Assembly: GCA_965219495.1 (NCBI GenBank)
Contig: OZ244777.1
Location: 1,860,001 to 1,924,000 of the forward strand
Source: CAZPXZ01 sp965219495
GTDB taxonomy: Bacteria > Pseudomonadota > Alphaproteobacteria > Rhodobacterales > CAZPXZ01
Direction: 5' to 3'
DNA length: 64,000 nucleotides
Below the pieces are notes generated by a model, which was given only the letters and a program-made list of their open reading frames with translations, ran no database searches and was not told the origin of the DNA. Shown here in pieces: positions 44,851 to 54,094 of this stretch (positions are counted from its first letter, which is position 1; each line of letters begins with the position of its first letter). The translations under genes were made by a program, and so were the position numbers.

Positions 44851-46383
44851 CTAAATGAGCTTCTCCAGGAATTCCCGCGTTCGCGCATCGCGGCGTGTCT
44901 TGAAAAATTCGCCCGTGGATGCCTGTTCAACGATCCGGCCGTCCGACATGAAAACGAACCTGTCGGCAATTTCGCGCGCGAACCCGATCTCATGCGTGAC
45001 CAGGACAATTGTCATGCCGTCTTTCACCAACGCACGGATCACATCCAGGACTTCGTGCACGGTTTCCGGGTCGAGAGCTGACGTGGGTTCGTCAAACAGC
45101 ATCAACCGCGGTTTCATCGCCAGCGCCCTCGCAATCGCAACGCGTTGCTGTTGTCCGCCGCTCAGGTGATGAGGATAGGAATCCACCTTTTCGCCAAGCC
45201 CCACCTTCGCGAGAAGTTCGAATGCGCGCGCATTCGCCTCCTTCCGCGGCAAGCCAAGCACCGAGCGCAGCGCCAGGGACACGTTTCCCAGGGCGGTGAG
45301 ATGCCGGAACAGGTGGAACCGCTGGAAAACAAACCCGATCTCCCGCCGTTGCCGGTTCATCTCCCCCGTTGAAATCGGAGTAAGGCCGCCGCCATCATCC
45401 GGACGGGCGCCGACAATCTCGCCTCCTATGGCAACCGCGCCGCCGTCAGGCACAACGAGCGAATTCAGACAGCGAAGCAACGTGGTCTTGCCACACCCGC
45501 TGGGCCCGATGATCGCGATAACCTCACCGGGTTGAACGGCAAAATCGACATCGTTCAGGGCGGCGTGCCCGCCGAACCGCTTGCGCAGGCCGCAGGTTTC
45601 CACGAGTGCGGATTCCTCGGGGCGATCGGCCGGACGGGCGACGCGCGCTACGAAACTTTTCAGTTCCGGCTTGAGATCGGCGTGACGGATCCGGCGCTGC
45701 CAGAGTTGTTGTCCGGGCCTTTCCCGGGTTGGAGACGACCACGCCTCCAGGCGGCGTTGCGCCGTGTCCCAGACGCTGGTCATCGCGAGATAGTAGATCG
45801 TTGCGGCGCTGTAAATCTCGAGTGGGCGAGTCGTGAACTGCGCCATCTGTTGAGATACCCGCAACAATTCCTCGAAAGAGATCGCGGCGAGCAGCGATGT
45901 CGCCTTAAGCATGTAGTTGAAGTTGTTCCCGAGCGGCGGAATGATGACTTTCACTGCCTGAGGCAGGACGATCAGGATAAAGATCTGCCACCGATTAAGG
46001 CCCAGTGAACGTGCGGCTTCTCGCTGGCCTGCATCAACGGAAATCAATCCAGCGCGGGTGATCTCCGCCATTCTCGCCCCTTCGTTGATGCCAAGGGCCA
46101 GTAATCCGGAGGCGATGATGCCGAGAGGCACGCCGAGTTGCGGTAGCACCGCAAAAAAAGCAAGGATCTGGACCAGTAGCGGCGTGCCCTGGAACAACCA
46201 GCGGTATCCCCAGGCGGGGGCGCGCACCAGCAAATTTGTCGACAGCATGGTCGGCGCAACGAGTACGCCGATGACGGTGCCGATTGTTTGTGCGACGACG
46301 GCAACCCAGATTGTCGTCCAGGACGCCCGAACCACTTGCGGCGAAGTCAGGGCGTGGATGAAAAAGGACCAGTCCCAACCCAT
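44851..46383 (-). CDS. Amino-acid ABC transporter permease-ATPase fusion
   Basis: 510 aa. Residues ~1-230 are a HisM/GlnP-type permease (TPLLVQILAFFAVLPQLG, then the EAA loop SVDAGQREAARSLGLNRWQI). Residues ~255-510 are a GlnQ/HisP ATPase: Walker A GPSGCGKT, Q-loop FVFQRFHLFRHLT, signature LSGGQQQRVAIARAL, Walker B LMLFDEPTSALDP and switch VTHEIGFA. Usually these are separate genes. It is the last gene of the leftward operon, 26 bp after the dehydrogenase, and works with the separate permease and binding protein upstream. Confidence 0.9.
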   Translation of the reverse strand: MGWDWSFFIHALTSPQVVRASWTTIWVAVVAQTIGTVIGVLVAPTMLSTNLLVRAPAWGYRWLFQGTPLLVQILAFFAVLPQLGVPLGIIASGLLALGINEGARMAEITRAGLISVDAGQREAARSLGLNRWQIFILIVLPQAVKVIIPPLGNNFNYMLKATSLLAAISFEELLRVSQQMAQFTTRPLEIYSAATIYYLAMTSVWDTAQRRLEAWSSPTRERPGQQLWQRRIRHADLKPELKSFVARVARPADRPEESALVETCGLRKRFGGHAALNDVDFAVQPGEVIAIIGPSGCGKTTLLRCLNSLVVPDGGAVAIGGEIVGARPDDGGGLTPISTGEMNRQRREIGFVFQRFHLFRHLTALGNVSLALRSVLGLPRKEANARAFELLAKVGLGEKVDSYPHHLSGGQQQRVAIARALAMKPRLMLFDEPTSALDPETVHEVLDVIRALVKDGMTIVLVTHEIGFAREIADRFVFMSDGRIVEQASTGEFFKTRRDARTREFLEKLI

Positions 46384-46409
46384 TGGAGATCCCTATGCCG
46401 CGCCGGGCG

Positions 46410-47525
46410 TTAGGTGCTGGACCGGGGAACCAGCCAGGTGGTGCTGGGCAAGGGCGGCCGGGACGGATCCAGCACCAGTTCGAAGCCGCCACGCCGACGG
46501 CCGCCCATCGAAAAATCGAGTACGCTGCAAAGACCGGGCGGAGCTGCGATCACGTCGTGTGTGGCGTTCATGATCAACAGTCCGGCGCCTTGAATCGATA
46601 CCGCTGCCGGCGTCAACATGGCGTGAACGCGATGCGTTCCCTCAATGACGATGTCATCGATTTGTTCACGGCCGAACCGTTCCGGACCGTAGAACATCTC
46701 GAGCGTCATGCGGATCGCGATCCTGTCCCCGACATAGCCTTCGCCGTTTTGGGTGATGCCGACAACCCGTCCGGGTTCGATGATCCCGAGATCGGAACCC
46801 GAGTCGACGGATTCCTGAACGGTGTGGGCCTTCCAGCTCTCTTCAATTCGATCCACCAGGAGACCGAAGCGCTCGCCGAGTGCTGCGATCGATTCCGGCA
46901 TCGCCATATGGCCGACGATGCGGCCGGTCTTGAGCTTCGCCTCAAACTCCTCGGTAGGAAGTCCAAATCCGACATGGTCGATATCGTGCAAGCCCGTCCC
47001 GGTCACTTCGATAACGCGCGAAATCGAGATTGAAGTGACCGCAGTGGTAACGCGTCCGAGAACCAGAACGAGGGAATCGAATACGAACCCCGGGTTGATG
47101 CCGCATCCGACAACGCTGACGCCATTTTCCACCGCGCACGCGTGGAGAGCCCGGGCGACCGCGGGAAAGCGCAGGCCCGGATGAAACATCCCCTCCGAAG
47201 CCGAAATGACGTCAAGTCCCGCTCGCATTCCCTCTTCCAACTGCGGTTGAATTGCCGGAACGTACGACTCGGTCATGTGGAAGAGGACGTCGGCGGGCCG
47301 GTCGAGCCGCGCGAGACAGGAAGCCAGGCTCGGATGAATAACTACCTCCGGTGCGGAGGTTTCCGGAAAGGCGTCCGCCAAGCGCTTGTTGGCCAAGCGC
47401 GGATCGTGATCGATGGCGCCGGCGATTTCCAGGTCCGGCGCCCCGGCCGCGAACGCCTTCACGACCCGGCTGCCCAAGGCGCCAAGGCCCCACAAAATCA
47501 CTCTTGCTCGATGGGTATCCTGCAT
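46410..47525 (-). CDS. 2,4-diaminopentanoate dehydrogenase-like (DapB-fold) oxidoreductase
   Basis: 371 aa. The N-terminal Rossmann motif is VILWGLGALGSRVVKAFAAG, followed by DAPB_N-type VLFHMTESYVP and VVGCGINPGFVFDSLVLVLG. It resembles the Ord/2,4-diaminopentanoate dehydrogenase and dihydrodipicolinate-reductase-like group, NAD(P)-dependent enzymes acting on amino or imino acids. It is embedded between the two permease genes of an amino-acid importer, implying action on the imported amino acid. The exact substrate is unknown. Confidence 0.75.
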   Translation of the reverse strand: MQDTHRARVILWGLGALGSRVVKAFAAGAPDLEIAGAIDHDPRLANKRLADAFPETSAPEVVIHPSLASCLARLDRPADVLFHMTESYVPAIQPQLEEGMRAGLDVISASEGMFHPGLRFPAVARALHACAVENGVSVVGCGINPGFVFDSLVLVLGRVTTAVTSISISRVIEVTGTGLHDIDHVGFGLPTEEFEAKLKTGRIVGHMAMPESIAALGERFGLLVDRIEESWKAHTVQESVDSGSDLGIIEPGRVVGITQNGEGYVGDRIAIRMTLEMFYGPERFGREQIDDIVIEGTHRVHAMLTPAAVSIQGAGLLIMNATHDVIAAPPGLCSVLDFSMGGRRRGGFELVLDPSRPPLPSTTWLVPRSST

Positions 47526-47540
47526 GTCGTTTCTCCCAGA

Positions 47541-48251
47541 CTAGATTTTCAGCGCAAACCAGCGGCTTCGGCGCGGCGTGGGGGTGGCGGACCATCCAGC
47601 GGCAAACCGCCGTTCCAGCCCGGCCTGGATGAGTGTCCAGACCGTCGTCATCGCCAAGTAGTAGAGTGCCGCCACGGAATAGAGTTCGATCGGACGGAAA
47701 GTCTCGTTGATCGCGAGGGTAGTCACTCTCAGCAGTTCCTCGAACGAGATCACGGAGAGCAATGAGGTCGTCCGCAGATTGGAAAGAAATTCGTTGCCGA
47801 GAGGTGGAATGATGACCCGAAACGCCTGCGGCAGGATGACATACCACATGGTCTTACCCCGGCTGATGCCGAGCGATCGGGCGGCTTCGATTTCGCCCCG
47901 GTCTACCGAGAGGATCGCACCTCGAATGATTTCGGCCATGAATCCGGATGCATTCAGGCCCAGTCCGATGAGCCCGGCCTCGATGACATTGAACCGGATT
48001 CCCAATTGTGGCAGACCGAAATACAGCAGAAACAGCTGTACCAGCAATGGCGAACCGCGCCAGAACCAGACATGGACGTTGGCGGCCCAGCGAAGCGCGG
48101 GGTTCTGGGACAGCTGCATGAGGGCGACCCCGAAGCCGACGACGACGCCGATGATCTGGCTGACCACCGCGACCCAGATGGTCACAATGGCCGCGTTCAC
48201 GAACAGGGGATCGCCGATATAGGCGAAGAATGTTTCCGACGACCAGTTCAT
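47541..48251 (-). CDS. Amino-acid ABC transporter permease
   Basis: 236 aa from ATG 48251 (MNWSSETFFAYIGDPLF); a TTG at 48272 would add seven residues. The HisQM-type permease has FWRGSPLLVQLFLLYFGLPQ, the EAA loop SVDRGEIEAARSLGISRGKT and IIPPLGNEFLSNLRTTSLLS. It is the second channel subunit beside the fusion protein and shares ~40% visible pattern with its permease half, probably an old duplication. Confidence 0.9.
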   Translation of the reverse strand: MNWSSETFFAYIGDPLFVNAAIVTIWVAVVSQIIGVVVGFGVALMQLSQNPALRWAANVHVWFWRGSPLLVQLFLLYFGLPQLGIRFNVIEAGLIGLGLNASGFMAEIIRGAILSVDRGEIEAARSLGISRGKTMWYVILPQAFRVIIPPLGNEFLSNLRTTSLLSVISFEELLRVTTLAINETFRPIELYSVAALYYLAMTTVWTLIQAGLERRFAAGWSATPTPRRSRWFALKI

Positions 48252-48390
48252 TGCGAGAACGACCGCCGGCAATCCAGGGATTGAATCAGAAACTCGTCCT
48301 TCATGCAGCGCGCACTACGCCAAGTTGGACCGCCCCGCCGATCGGGCGGAGCGGTTCCGGGCAAGTCGATTGAGTGTCTCCGAAACGGAG

Positions 48391-49263
48391 TTACGGATTC
48401 ATTACAAACTCCGAAACACCGGCCACGCCCCACTTCCCGACGATATCCTGGTAGTCGCCGTCGGCTTTCATCGCTTCGAGCGCAGCCTGGATTGCCTCGG
48501 CCAAGGGAAGATTGTCCTTCAGCGTCGCGATCGCGAGGGTGTTCGGATAGGCGGCGGCAAACGGCATCACGTAGCCGGGGTTGCGGCTCAGATAGAAGTG
48601 CGCCTGGGGATCGTTCAGATACACTCCATCGGCCTGACCGCTGGCCAGCGCCTGGATCGAATCCGCATTTGTGTCGAATGCGCGGATATCGACAGCTTCC
48701 AGTCCCGCAGCCTCCATCCTCTCGCTTTCCGCGATGAGATGCTGGTTCGTGGTTCCCGCTGCCGCTACCGCAATGGTGCGTCCAGCCAATTGGTCGAAGC
48801 AGGCATTGTAGCTCTCCATGTCTCCGATCATTGGGCTGCAATCAACAACCAGCGAGTCGTCGGTCCTCACCATGAGGCCTTCCCCCCACTGCACGTAAGC
48901 AACCATGTGCATGATTTCCTTGCGCTTGGGGTTGATGAAGATCGAAGTGCAAATCCCGTCAAACCGATTGGCCTGAAGGCCTGGAACCAGCCCCGGAAAA
49001 GACAGATTGGTCCATTCGACCTCGACTCCGAGCCGTGACCCGATCTCTCCGCACATGTCGACGTTGAGACCGTCCTTTTCGCCGTCTGCATTGATGAACT
49101 GATTGGGCGCGGCCGCAAAGTCCGCCCCCAGATGAAGAACACCCGGATTCTTCAAGGAGGCATCCGGGATCATGAGGTGCGAATCGGCAAGCGCCGCACC
49201 GGAAATGACAACTGCGCCTGCTGTCATCAAGACAGAACGCAAAACTCTCGAAAGATTTAACAA
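48391..49263 (-). CDS. ABC substrate-binding protein, family 3 (polar amino acid)
   Basis: 290 aa from TTG 49263, with GGAGGAAAC 8 bp upstream. A Sec signal peptide is visible (VLMTAGAVVISGAALA). The mature part has GLNVDMCGEIGSRLGVEVEW, then FPGLVPGLQANRFDGICTSI, AGRTIAVAAAGTTNQHL and GQADGVYLNDPQAHFYL, the SBP_bac_3 pattern. It is the first gene of the leftward amino-acid importer, divergent from the FAD oxidase. Confidence 0.9.
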   Translation of the reverse strand: MLNLSRVLRSVLMTAGAVVISGAALADSHLMIPDASLKNPGVLHLGADFAAAPNQFINADGEKDGLNVDMCGEIGSRLGVEVEWTNLSFPGLVPGLQANRFDGICTSIFINPKRKEIMHMVAYVQWGEGLMVRTDDSLVVDCSPMIGDMESYNACFDQLAGRTIAVAAAGTTNQHLIAESERMEAAGLEAVDIRAFDTNADSIQALASGQADGVYLNDPQAHFYLSRNPGYVMPFAAAYPNTLAIATLKDNLPLAEAIQAALEAMKADGDYQDIVGKWGVAGVSEFVMNP

Positions 49264-49542
49264 CTACGTTTCCTCCCGTATTCTAAAATTGGCTAGGTAG
49301 ACCGCACCGTACATGCCGCATACTGCCGTTTCAACATTGCTTGGCTTCAATTGCGCGCCGCTTCACTCTTCACTCTTCTTGCGCTCGCTTCAATCGATTG
49401 CCGACCATCTTCGCACAAGGGAGTTGGCGCCAAGCCACCGAATGTACCAGTATGAAACGAGACGATTGTCACCAAACCGGAGCCGGTTTGAAGAGGGGCG
49501 GTCGATACCGGTCCCGAAGCGGACGCGTGAACATCGGAAGCA

Positions 49543-50853
49543 ATGAGAATCGATTCACTTCGAAACACGCTGTGGAGCGCGAGCGCCGGACCCGCGCCGG
49601 AGTATCCTCGCTGGAAGGAGGATGCCGAGGCAGACGTCGCGATCATCGGAGCCGGATATCTCGGCCTCTCGACCGCGCTGCATCTGGCGGAGATGGGGGT
49701 TCGGGTTATCGTGCTGGAGGCAATCAGCCCTGGCCATGGCGCGTCCGGCCGCAACAGCGGATTTGTTGTACCGAGCTTTGTGACTCCCCTCGGGCCAAGC
49801 CGCGTCCGAAGTGTTCTCGGCAGCGAGCTTGCGGAGCGTTTGTGCCTGCTGGCGGGTGATTCCGGAAACCTGGTCTTCGACCTGATCCGCAAGCGACACA
49901 TCGAATGCGACGCCGAACAGTCGGGCTGGTTGCAGCCGGCGCACTCTGCAACGCGCATCGGCTTTCTTGAACGGCGGCAGGCCGAATGGGCCAGGCTGGG
50001 CAAGACGTTGGAACTGCTGGACCGGGACGAAACCATCCGGCTCACCGGCGTTCCGTCCTATTCGGCGGCGTTGCTTGATCGTACCGGAGGACAACTCAAT
50101 CCCCTCGGTTTTGCGCTCGGACTGGCGCGGGCCGCGATGTCCGCCGGCGCGACGATCTGGATCGACGCTCCGGTTACGGAAGTGCGGCGGGACGGGAGGC
50201 GATGGAGGCTTCGCTGCCGTGGCGGCCGTGTGTCCGTGGAGTCTGTCCTTCTTGCCACGAACGTCTTGGACGGCACGCTGGCCCCCCGGGTTGCGCGCAG
50301 CCGGGTTCCCCTGGTTGTCTATCAGATCGCCACCGAGGCACTGGACGAAGCCAACCGGGAAAGGATCCTGCCGGAAAACCAGTGCGCCTCGGACACACGC
50401 CGGGACATATTCGCGTACCGCTGGACCCGGGACGGGCGCCTCGTAACCGGCGGCGCCGGTTTCTCCACAATCGGTTCCTCGCAGCAGGTGTACCTCTCGC
50501 TCTTACGGCGACTCCAGTCCATGGTATCCATTTCCGGTCCCTGCAATGTGGCGTACGGGTGGAATGGCGTAATCGCGATTACACGGAATTTTCTTCCCCA
50601 GGTATCCGAAATCGGAAACGGTCTATTCGCGGCGGTCGGCTGTTGCGGTCGGGGACTTGCCCTTTCTACGGCGTTGGGCCGCGAATTGGCGACATATCTC
50701 CAGACCGGCGACTCAGGAGCACTGAGCGTCCCTGTCGGCCCACCCTCGCCCATTCCTGGACACGCCTTCATCAAGCATCTCCCGGCACTTCTCCTCCCCT
50801 GGTCGAGAATGCGGGACCGGATCGAAACCGGCAAAACCACGCAAGCGCCTTGA
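49543..50853 (+). CDS. FAD-dependent amine/amino-acid oxidoreductase (DAO fold, PuuB-like)
   Basis: 436 aa. The FAD fold is ADVAIIGAGYLGLSTALHLAE, with VIVLEAISPGHGASGRNSGF next, as in gamma-glutamylputrescine and sarcosine/D-amino acid oxidases. C-terminal FAD-contact segments are AYGWNGVIAITRNFLPQV and AVGCCGRGLALSTALGRELA. It oxidises a C-N bond of an amine or amino acid. Starting the rightward operon with a DapA-type lyase and a D-hydantoinase, it is a good candidate for deaminating the D-amino acid that pathway makes; that link is inference. Confidence 0.85.
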   Translation: MRIDSLRNTLWSASAGPAPEYPRWKEDAEADVAIIGAGYLGLSTALHLAEMGVRVIVLEAISPGHGASGRNSGFVVPSFVTPLGPSRVRSVLGSELAERLCLLAGDSGNLVFDLIRKRHIECDAEQSGWLQPAHSATRIGFLERRQAEWARLGKTLELLDRDETIRLTGVPSYSAALLDRTGGQLNPLGFALGLARAAMSAGATIWIDAPVTEVRRDGRRWRLRCRGGRVSVESVLLATNVLDGTLAPRVARSRVPLVVYQIATEALDEANRERILPENQCASDTRRDIFAYRWTRDGRLVTGGAGFSTIGSSQQVYLSLLRRLQSMVSISGPCNVAYGWNGVIAITRNFLPQVSEIGNGLFAAVGCCGRGLALSTALGRELATYLQTGDSGALSVPVGPPSPIPGHAFIKHLPALLLPWSRMRDRIETGKTTQAP

Positions 50854-50920
50854 CACTGATTGTGCGTACCGGCGACTGTCGCCGAGTGGAAGGGTGCCGG
50901 CAGCAAAGGAAGGATTCGCG

Positions 50921-51853
50921 ATGAGCAAGTTAAACGAAGATACGAAAGGCGTTCTTGTCATCTCGGCAACGCCGTTTTGTCCCGACGGTTCCCTGGATCT
51001 TGAGGGCACGGAACAGCTATTGGACTTCTATCTCGGCTGCGGGGCCAGCGGAATCACGATCCTCGGCGTCATGGGCGAGGCCAACAAGATGACCGGCGAG
51101 GAGGCCGTCGAATTTGCGGAACGCGTCCTGCGGCATCTTGTCGGTCGCGTTCCCGTAATCGTTGGCGTGACGCATTCCGCTCTCACGGCGCTACGCTCCC
51201 TGTCGCATCTGGTCATGGACAAGGGCGCTTCGGGCGTAATGCTGCAACCGATCACCGGCCTGAAAGGCGATGACGCGGTCTTTCGCTATTTTGAGCAAGT
51301 GTTCGAAACCCTGGGCCCCGGGATTCCCGTGGTCTACCAGGACTTTCCGCAGGCAAGCGCGGTCCACCTCTCGCCAGCCGCCTGGTCCCGGATGGTGCAG
51401 GCATTTCCCGATCTCGTCATGCTCAAGCACGAGGACTGCCCCGGGCTCCCGAAACTCACCCAGATCCGGGAGATGGAACGCAAGGGGATGCAGCGCCGGA
51501 TAAGTATTCTGGTCGGAAACAACTGTCTCTATTTTCCGCAAGAGCTTCATCGGGGAGCCGACGGAGCCATGACTGGCTTCGCCTATCCGGACGTATTGGT
51601 CAAGGTGTACGGCCTCTTCACCGAAGGCCTCACGGAAGAAGCCGAAGATCTTTTCGACCGGTACCTGCCGCTGATCCGCCATGAGCAGCAACTGGGATTC
51701 GGGCTCCCGGTGCGCAAGGAAATCCTTCACCGGCGCGGCGCCTTGCGCCATGCCACGGCGCGCAAGCCCGTCTACCGGATGACGGAAACCGATACTGCGG
51801 AAATTGACCGATTCATGAGAAGAGCGGAAAGGGAAAGCCGGGAATCGCGATGA
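50921..51853 (+). CDS. DapA-family class I aldolase/lyase
   Basis: 310 aa from ATG 50921 (AAGGAAGGA upstream). The DHDPS/NAL fold has the glycine-rich motif LGVMGEANKMTGEE, the catalytic tyrosine in GIPVVYQDFPQ and the Schiff-base lysine in VMLKHEDCPG. It is longer and less like true DapA than biosynthetic enzymes, so it probably handles a catabolic oxo-acid. Four-bp overlap with the hydantoinase. Confidence 0.88.
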   Translation: MSKLNEDTKGVLVISATPFCPDGSLDLEGTEQLLDFYLGCGASGITILGVMGEANKMTGEEAVEFAERVLRHLVGRVPVIVGVTHSALTALRSLSHLVMDKGASGVMLQPITGLKGDDAVFRYFEQVFETLGPGIPVVYQDFPQASAVHLSPAAWSRMVQAFPDLVMLKHEDCPGLPKLTQIREMERKGMQRRISILVGNNCLYFPQELHRGADGAMTGFAYPDVLVKVYGLFTEGLTEEAEDLFDRYLPLIRHEQQLGFGLPVRKEILHRRGALRHATARKPVYRMTETDTAEIDRFMRRAERESRESR

Positions 51854-53307
51854 CCGGTTTCGACATCGTCCTGCGCGGGGGATCCATCGCAAGCGCGTCG
51901 GATATCGTGCATTGCGATGTGGGTATTCGAGGCGGCAAAATCGCCGCGCTCGGCAGCAATCTCCAAGGCGCCTCCCACGACATCGACGTGTCCGGCAAGT
52001 GGGTCCTGCCCGGTGGGATCGACAGCCACTGCCATATCGAACAGGAATCTTCCTCCGGCGTGTGGACGGCCGACGATTTCTACACCGGCACGCTCGCCGC
52101 AGCCTGCGGCGGTACGACAACCATCATTCCCTTCGCCGCGCAATACAAGGGGCAGTCCCTGCGGCAAATTGTGCAGGACTATCACGCCCGCGCCGCGCCC
52201 AAGGCGGTGGTCGACTACGCCTTTCACCTGATTGTTTCAGACCCGACCGCCGCCGTCCTGGGCCAGGAGTTGCCGGCGCTGATCCGGGATGGATACACCT
52301 CGTTCAAGATTTACATGACCTACGATTCCCTGAAGCTCGACGACAGGGAAATTCTTTCGGTTCTTGCCGTCGCCCGGCGGGAAGGCGCCATGGTCATGGT
52401 GCATGCCGAGAATCACGACATCATCGCCTGGCTGAGCGAAAAGCTGCTGGAAGCAGGCAACTCGGCGCCCAAGCACCACGGAATCGCGCATGCGGCCGTA
52501 GCCGAACGCGAGGCCACGCACCGCGCCATCGCCCTCGCCGAAATCGTCGATGTCCCCTTGCTCGTGGTGCATGTGTCCGGCCATGAGGCGATCGAGCAAA
52601 TTCGATGGGCGCAATCGAAGGGCCTGCGCATCTATGGCGAGACCTGTCCGCAATACCTCTTCCTGACGGCCGACGACATGGACCGCCCCGGATTCGAGGG
52701 GGCGATGTGGATGTGCAGCCCGCCGCCACGGGACGCGTCCAACCAGGAAGCTGTCTGGCGCGGTCTGCAATCAAGGGTCTTCCAGGTGTTTTCGTCGGAT
52801 CACGCCCCCTACCGGTACAATGATCCGGAAGGAAAGCTGCGCGCCGGAAACCGGACAACCTTCAAGACCGTGGCGAACGGCGTTCCGGGCATCGAACTCC
52901 GATTGCCCCTGCTGTTTTCCGAGGGCGTCTTGAAGGAGCGGATTTCCATGCCGCACTTTGTCGAACTCACCGCGACCAATGCCGCCAAGCTCTACGGCCT
53001 TTACCCCCGCAAAGGCGTCATCGCGGTGGGTTCCGATGCCGACATCGTCGTTTGGGACGAGACACGGGAAACCGAAATTCGCCTCGATCACCTGCACGAG
53101 AACATGGACTACAGCCCTTACGAGGGGAGAATGCTCCGCGGATGGCCGGTCACCGTGCTTTCCCGCGGTGAAATCATCGTGAACGACGGCGAGGTCATGG
53201 CGGAACGGGGCCGCGGGGAGTTCCTGCCTTGCGAACTCCCGGAACCGGCCAAGCCCGCTCCCGGACAACGATGGGCCGCCACGCGCGGGTTCGACCCGAC
53301 CGGGTAG
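51850..53307 (+). CDS. D-hydantoinase / dihydropyrimidinase
   Basis: 485 aa; ATG 51850 overlaps the DapA-type stop. It contains the binuclear zinc site: HxH in IDSHCHIEQ, the carbamylated lysine in YTSFKIYMTYDSL, H in VMVHAENHD, H in LVVHVSGHEA and D in VFSSDHAPYRYND. The length matches the family (460-490). It opens 5-substituted hydantoins or dihydropyrimidines to N-carbamoyl amino acids. The neighbouring racemase and carbamoylase favour a D-hydantoin route over pyrimidine breakdown. Confidence 0.92.
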   Translation: MTGFDIVLRGGSIASASDIVHCDVGIRGGKIAALGSNLQGASHDIDVSGKWVLPGGIDSHCHIEQESSSGVWTADDFYTGTLAAACGGTTTIIPFAAQYKGQSLRQIVQDYHARAAPKAVVDYAFHLIVSDPTAAVLGQELPALIRDGYTSFKIYMTYDSLKLDDREILSVLAVARREGAMVMVHAENHDIIAWLSEKLLEAGNSAPKHHGIAHAAVAEREATHRAIALAEIVDVPLLVVHVSGHEAIEQIRWAQSKGLRIYGETCPQYLFLTADDMDRPGFEGAMWMCSPPPRDASNQEAVWRGLQSRVFQVFSSDHAPYRYNDPEGKLRAGNRTTFKTVANGVPGIELRLPLLFSEGVLKERISMPHFVELTATNAAKLYGLYPRKGVIAVGSDADIVVWDETRETEIRLDHLHENMDYSPYEGRMLRGWPVTVLSRGEIIVNDGEVMAERGRGEFLPCELPEPAKPAPGQRWAATRGFDPTG

Positions 53308-53346
53308 AAATGGCGATTTGGGCCTCTTTGTCCGTGCGGTTCTTGG

Positions 53347-54012
53347 CTACCCGGAACAGCCGATCTTGACTACGTCGAGAGCAAACCCGGTTGCGGCTTG
53401 TGCGGGATCGACCACCGGGATACCGGTCGAATCCTGCAGTCTCGTCCGGTATCGCGCCATCCCGGCGCACGCCAGCACGAGCACATCCGCCCCGGCGTCA
53501 TCACGAAGAAAATGTCCCGCGCCGGTGAGCCGGCGCATGGTTTCCTCTTCGTCCCCCAAACCGGCGACGCCCGTTTCGACAGAGCGCTCTCCCGCAATTC
53601 GACTTTCGACGCCCATTCTCCTGTATTGACGCACATGACGGTCGCGCGAACTCTCGAGTATGGAGATCACGCCGACCCGGTCGCCAAGGGCCATGGACGC
53701 GAGGATCCCGCACTCGCCGATCCCGAAGACCGGCGCCCTTCCCAAGGCCCGCGCCTCCTGCAGGCCCGGGTCGGAGAAACATGCGATAACAAACGCGCCG
53801 GCTTCCTGTCCTTGCTCCTGGATGTAGCGGCAGACCCGTCCGGCGGCATCGTCGACGTCCTCCTGGCTTTCGATCGCTGGGGGACCGTCGCTCAGGGTTC
53901 GGCATACGACGGGAGTACCTTCCGGTGTGCGCAATGGCGCCAGGGCGGCGTCGATATCCCGCGTAACGGAATCCGAGCTGTTCGGATTGATGACGAGGAT
54001 TTGCTTTGCCAT
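53347..54012 (-). CDS. hyuE: Hydantoin racemase (Asp/Glu racemase superfamily)
   Basis: 221 aa from ATG 54012 (MAKQILVINPNSSDSVT), the classic HyuE start. The two catalytic cysteines are in VIACFSDPGL (~77) and VLACAGMARY (~180). It interconverts D- and L-5-substituted hydantoins so that the whole racemate can be used. It reads opposite to the hydantoinase and carbamoylase it lies between, and is divergent from the latter by 82 bp. Confidence 0.9.
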   Translation of the reverse strand: MAKQILVINPNSSDSVTRDIDAALAPLRTPEGTPVVCRTLSDGPPAIESQEDVDDAAGRVCRYIQEQGQEAGAFVIACFSDPGLQEARALGRAPVFGIGECGILASMALGDRVGVISILESSRDRHVRQYRRMGVESRIAGERSVETGVAGLGDEEETMRRLTGAGHFLRDDAGADVLVLACAGMARYRTRLQDSTGIPVVDPAQAATGFALDVVKIGCSG

Positions 54013-54094
54013 TCTCAGAACCGGATCTCTTTCGGATGAATGTACATTACCACGTGACGGATCTCGATTGCGCGAACTTGCGAGGAAACAGCTG

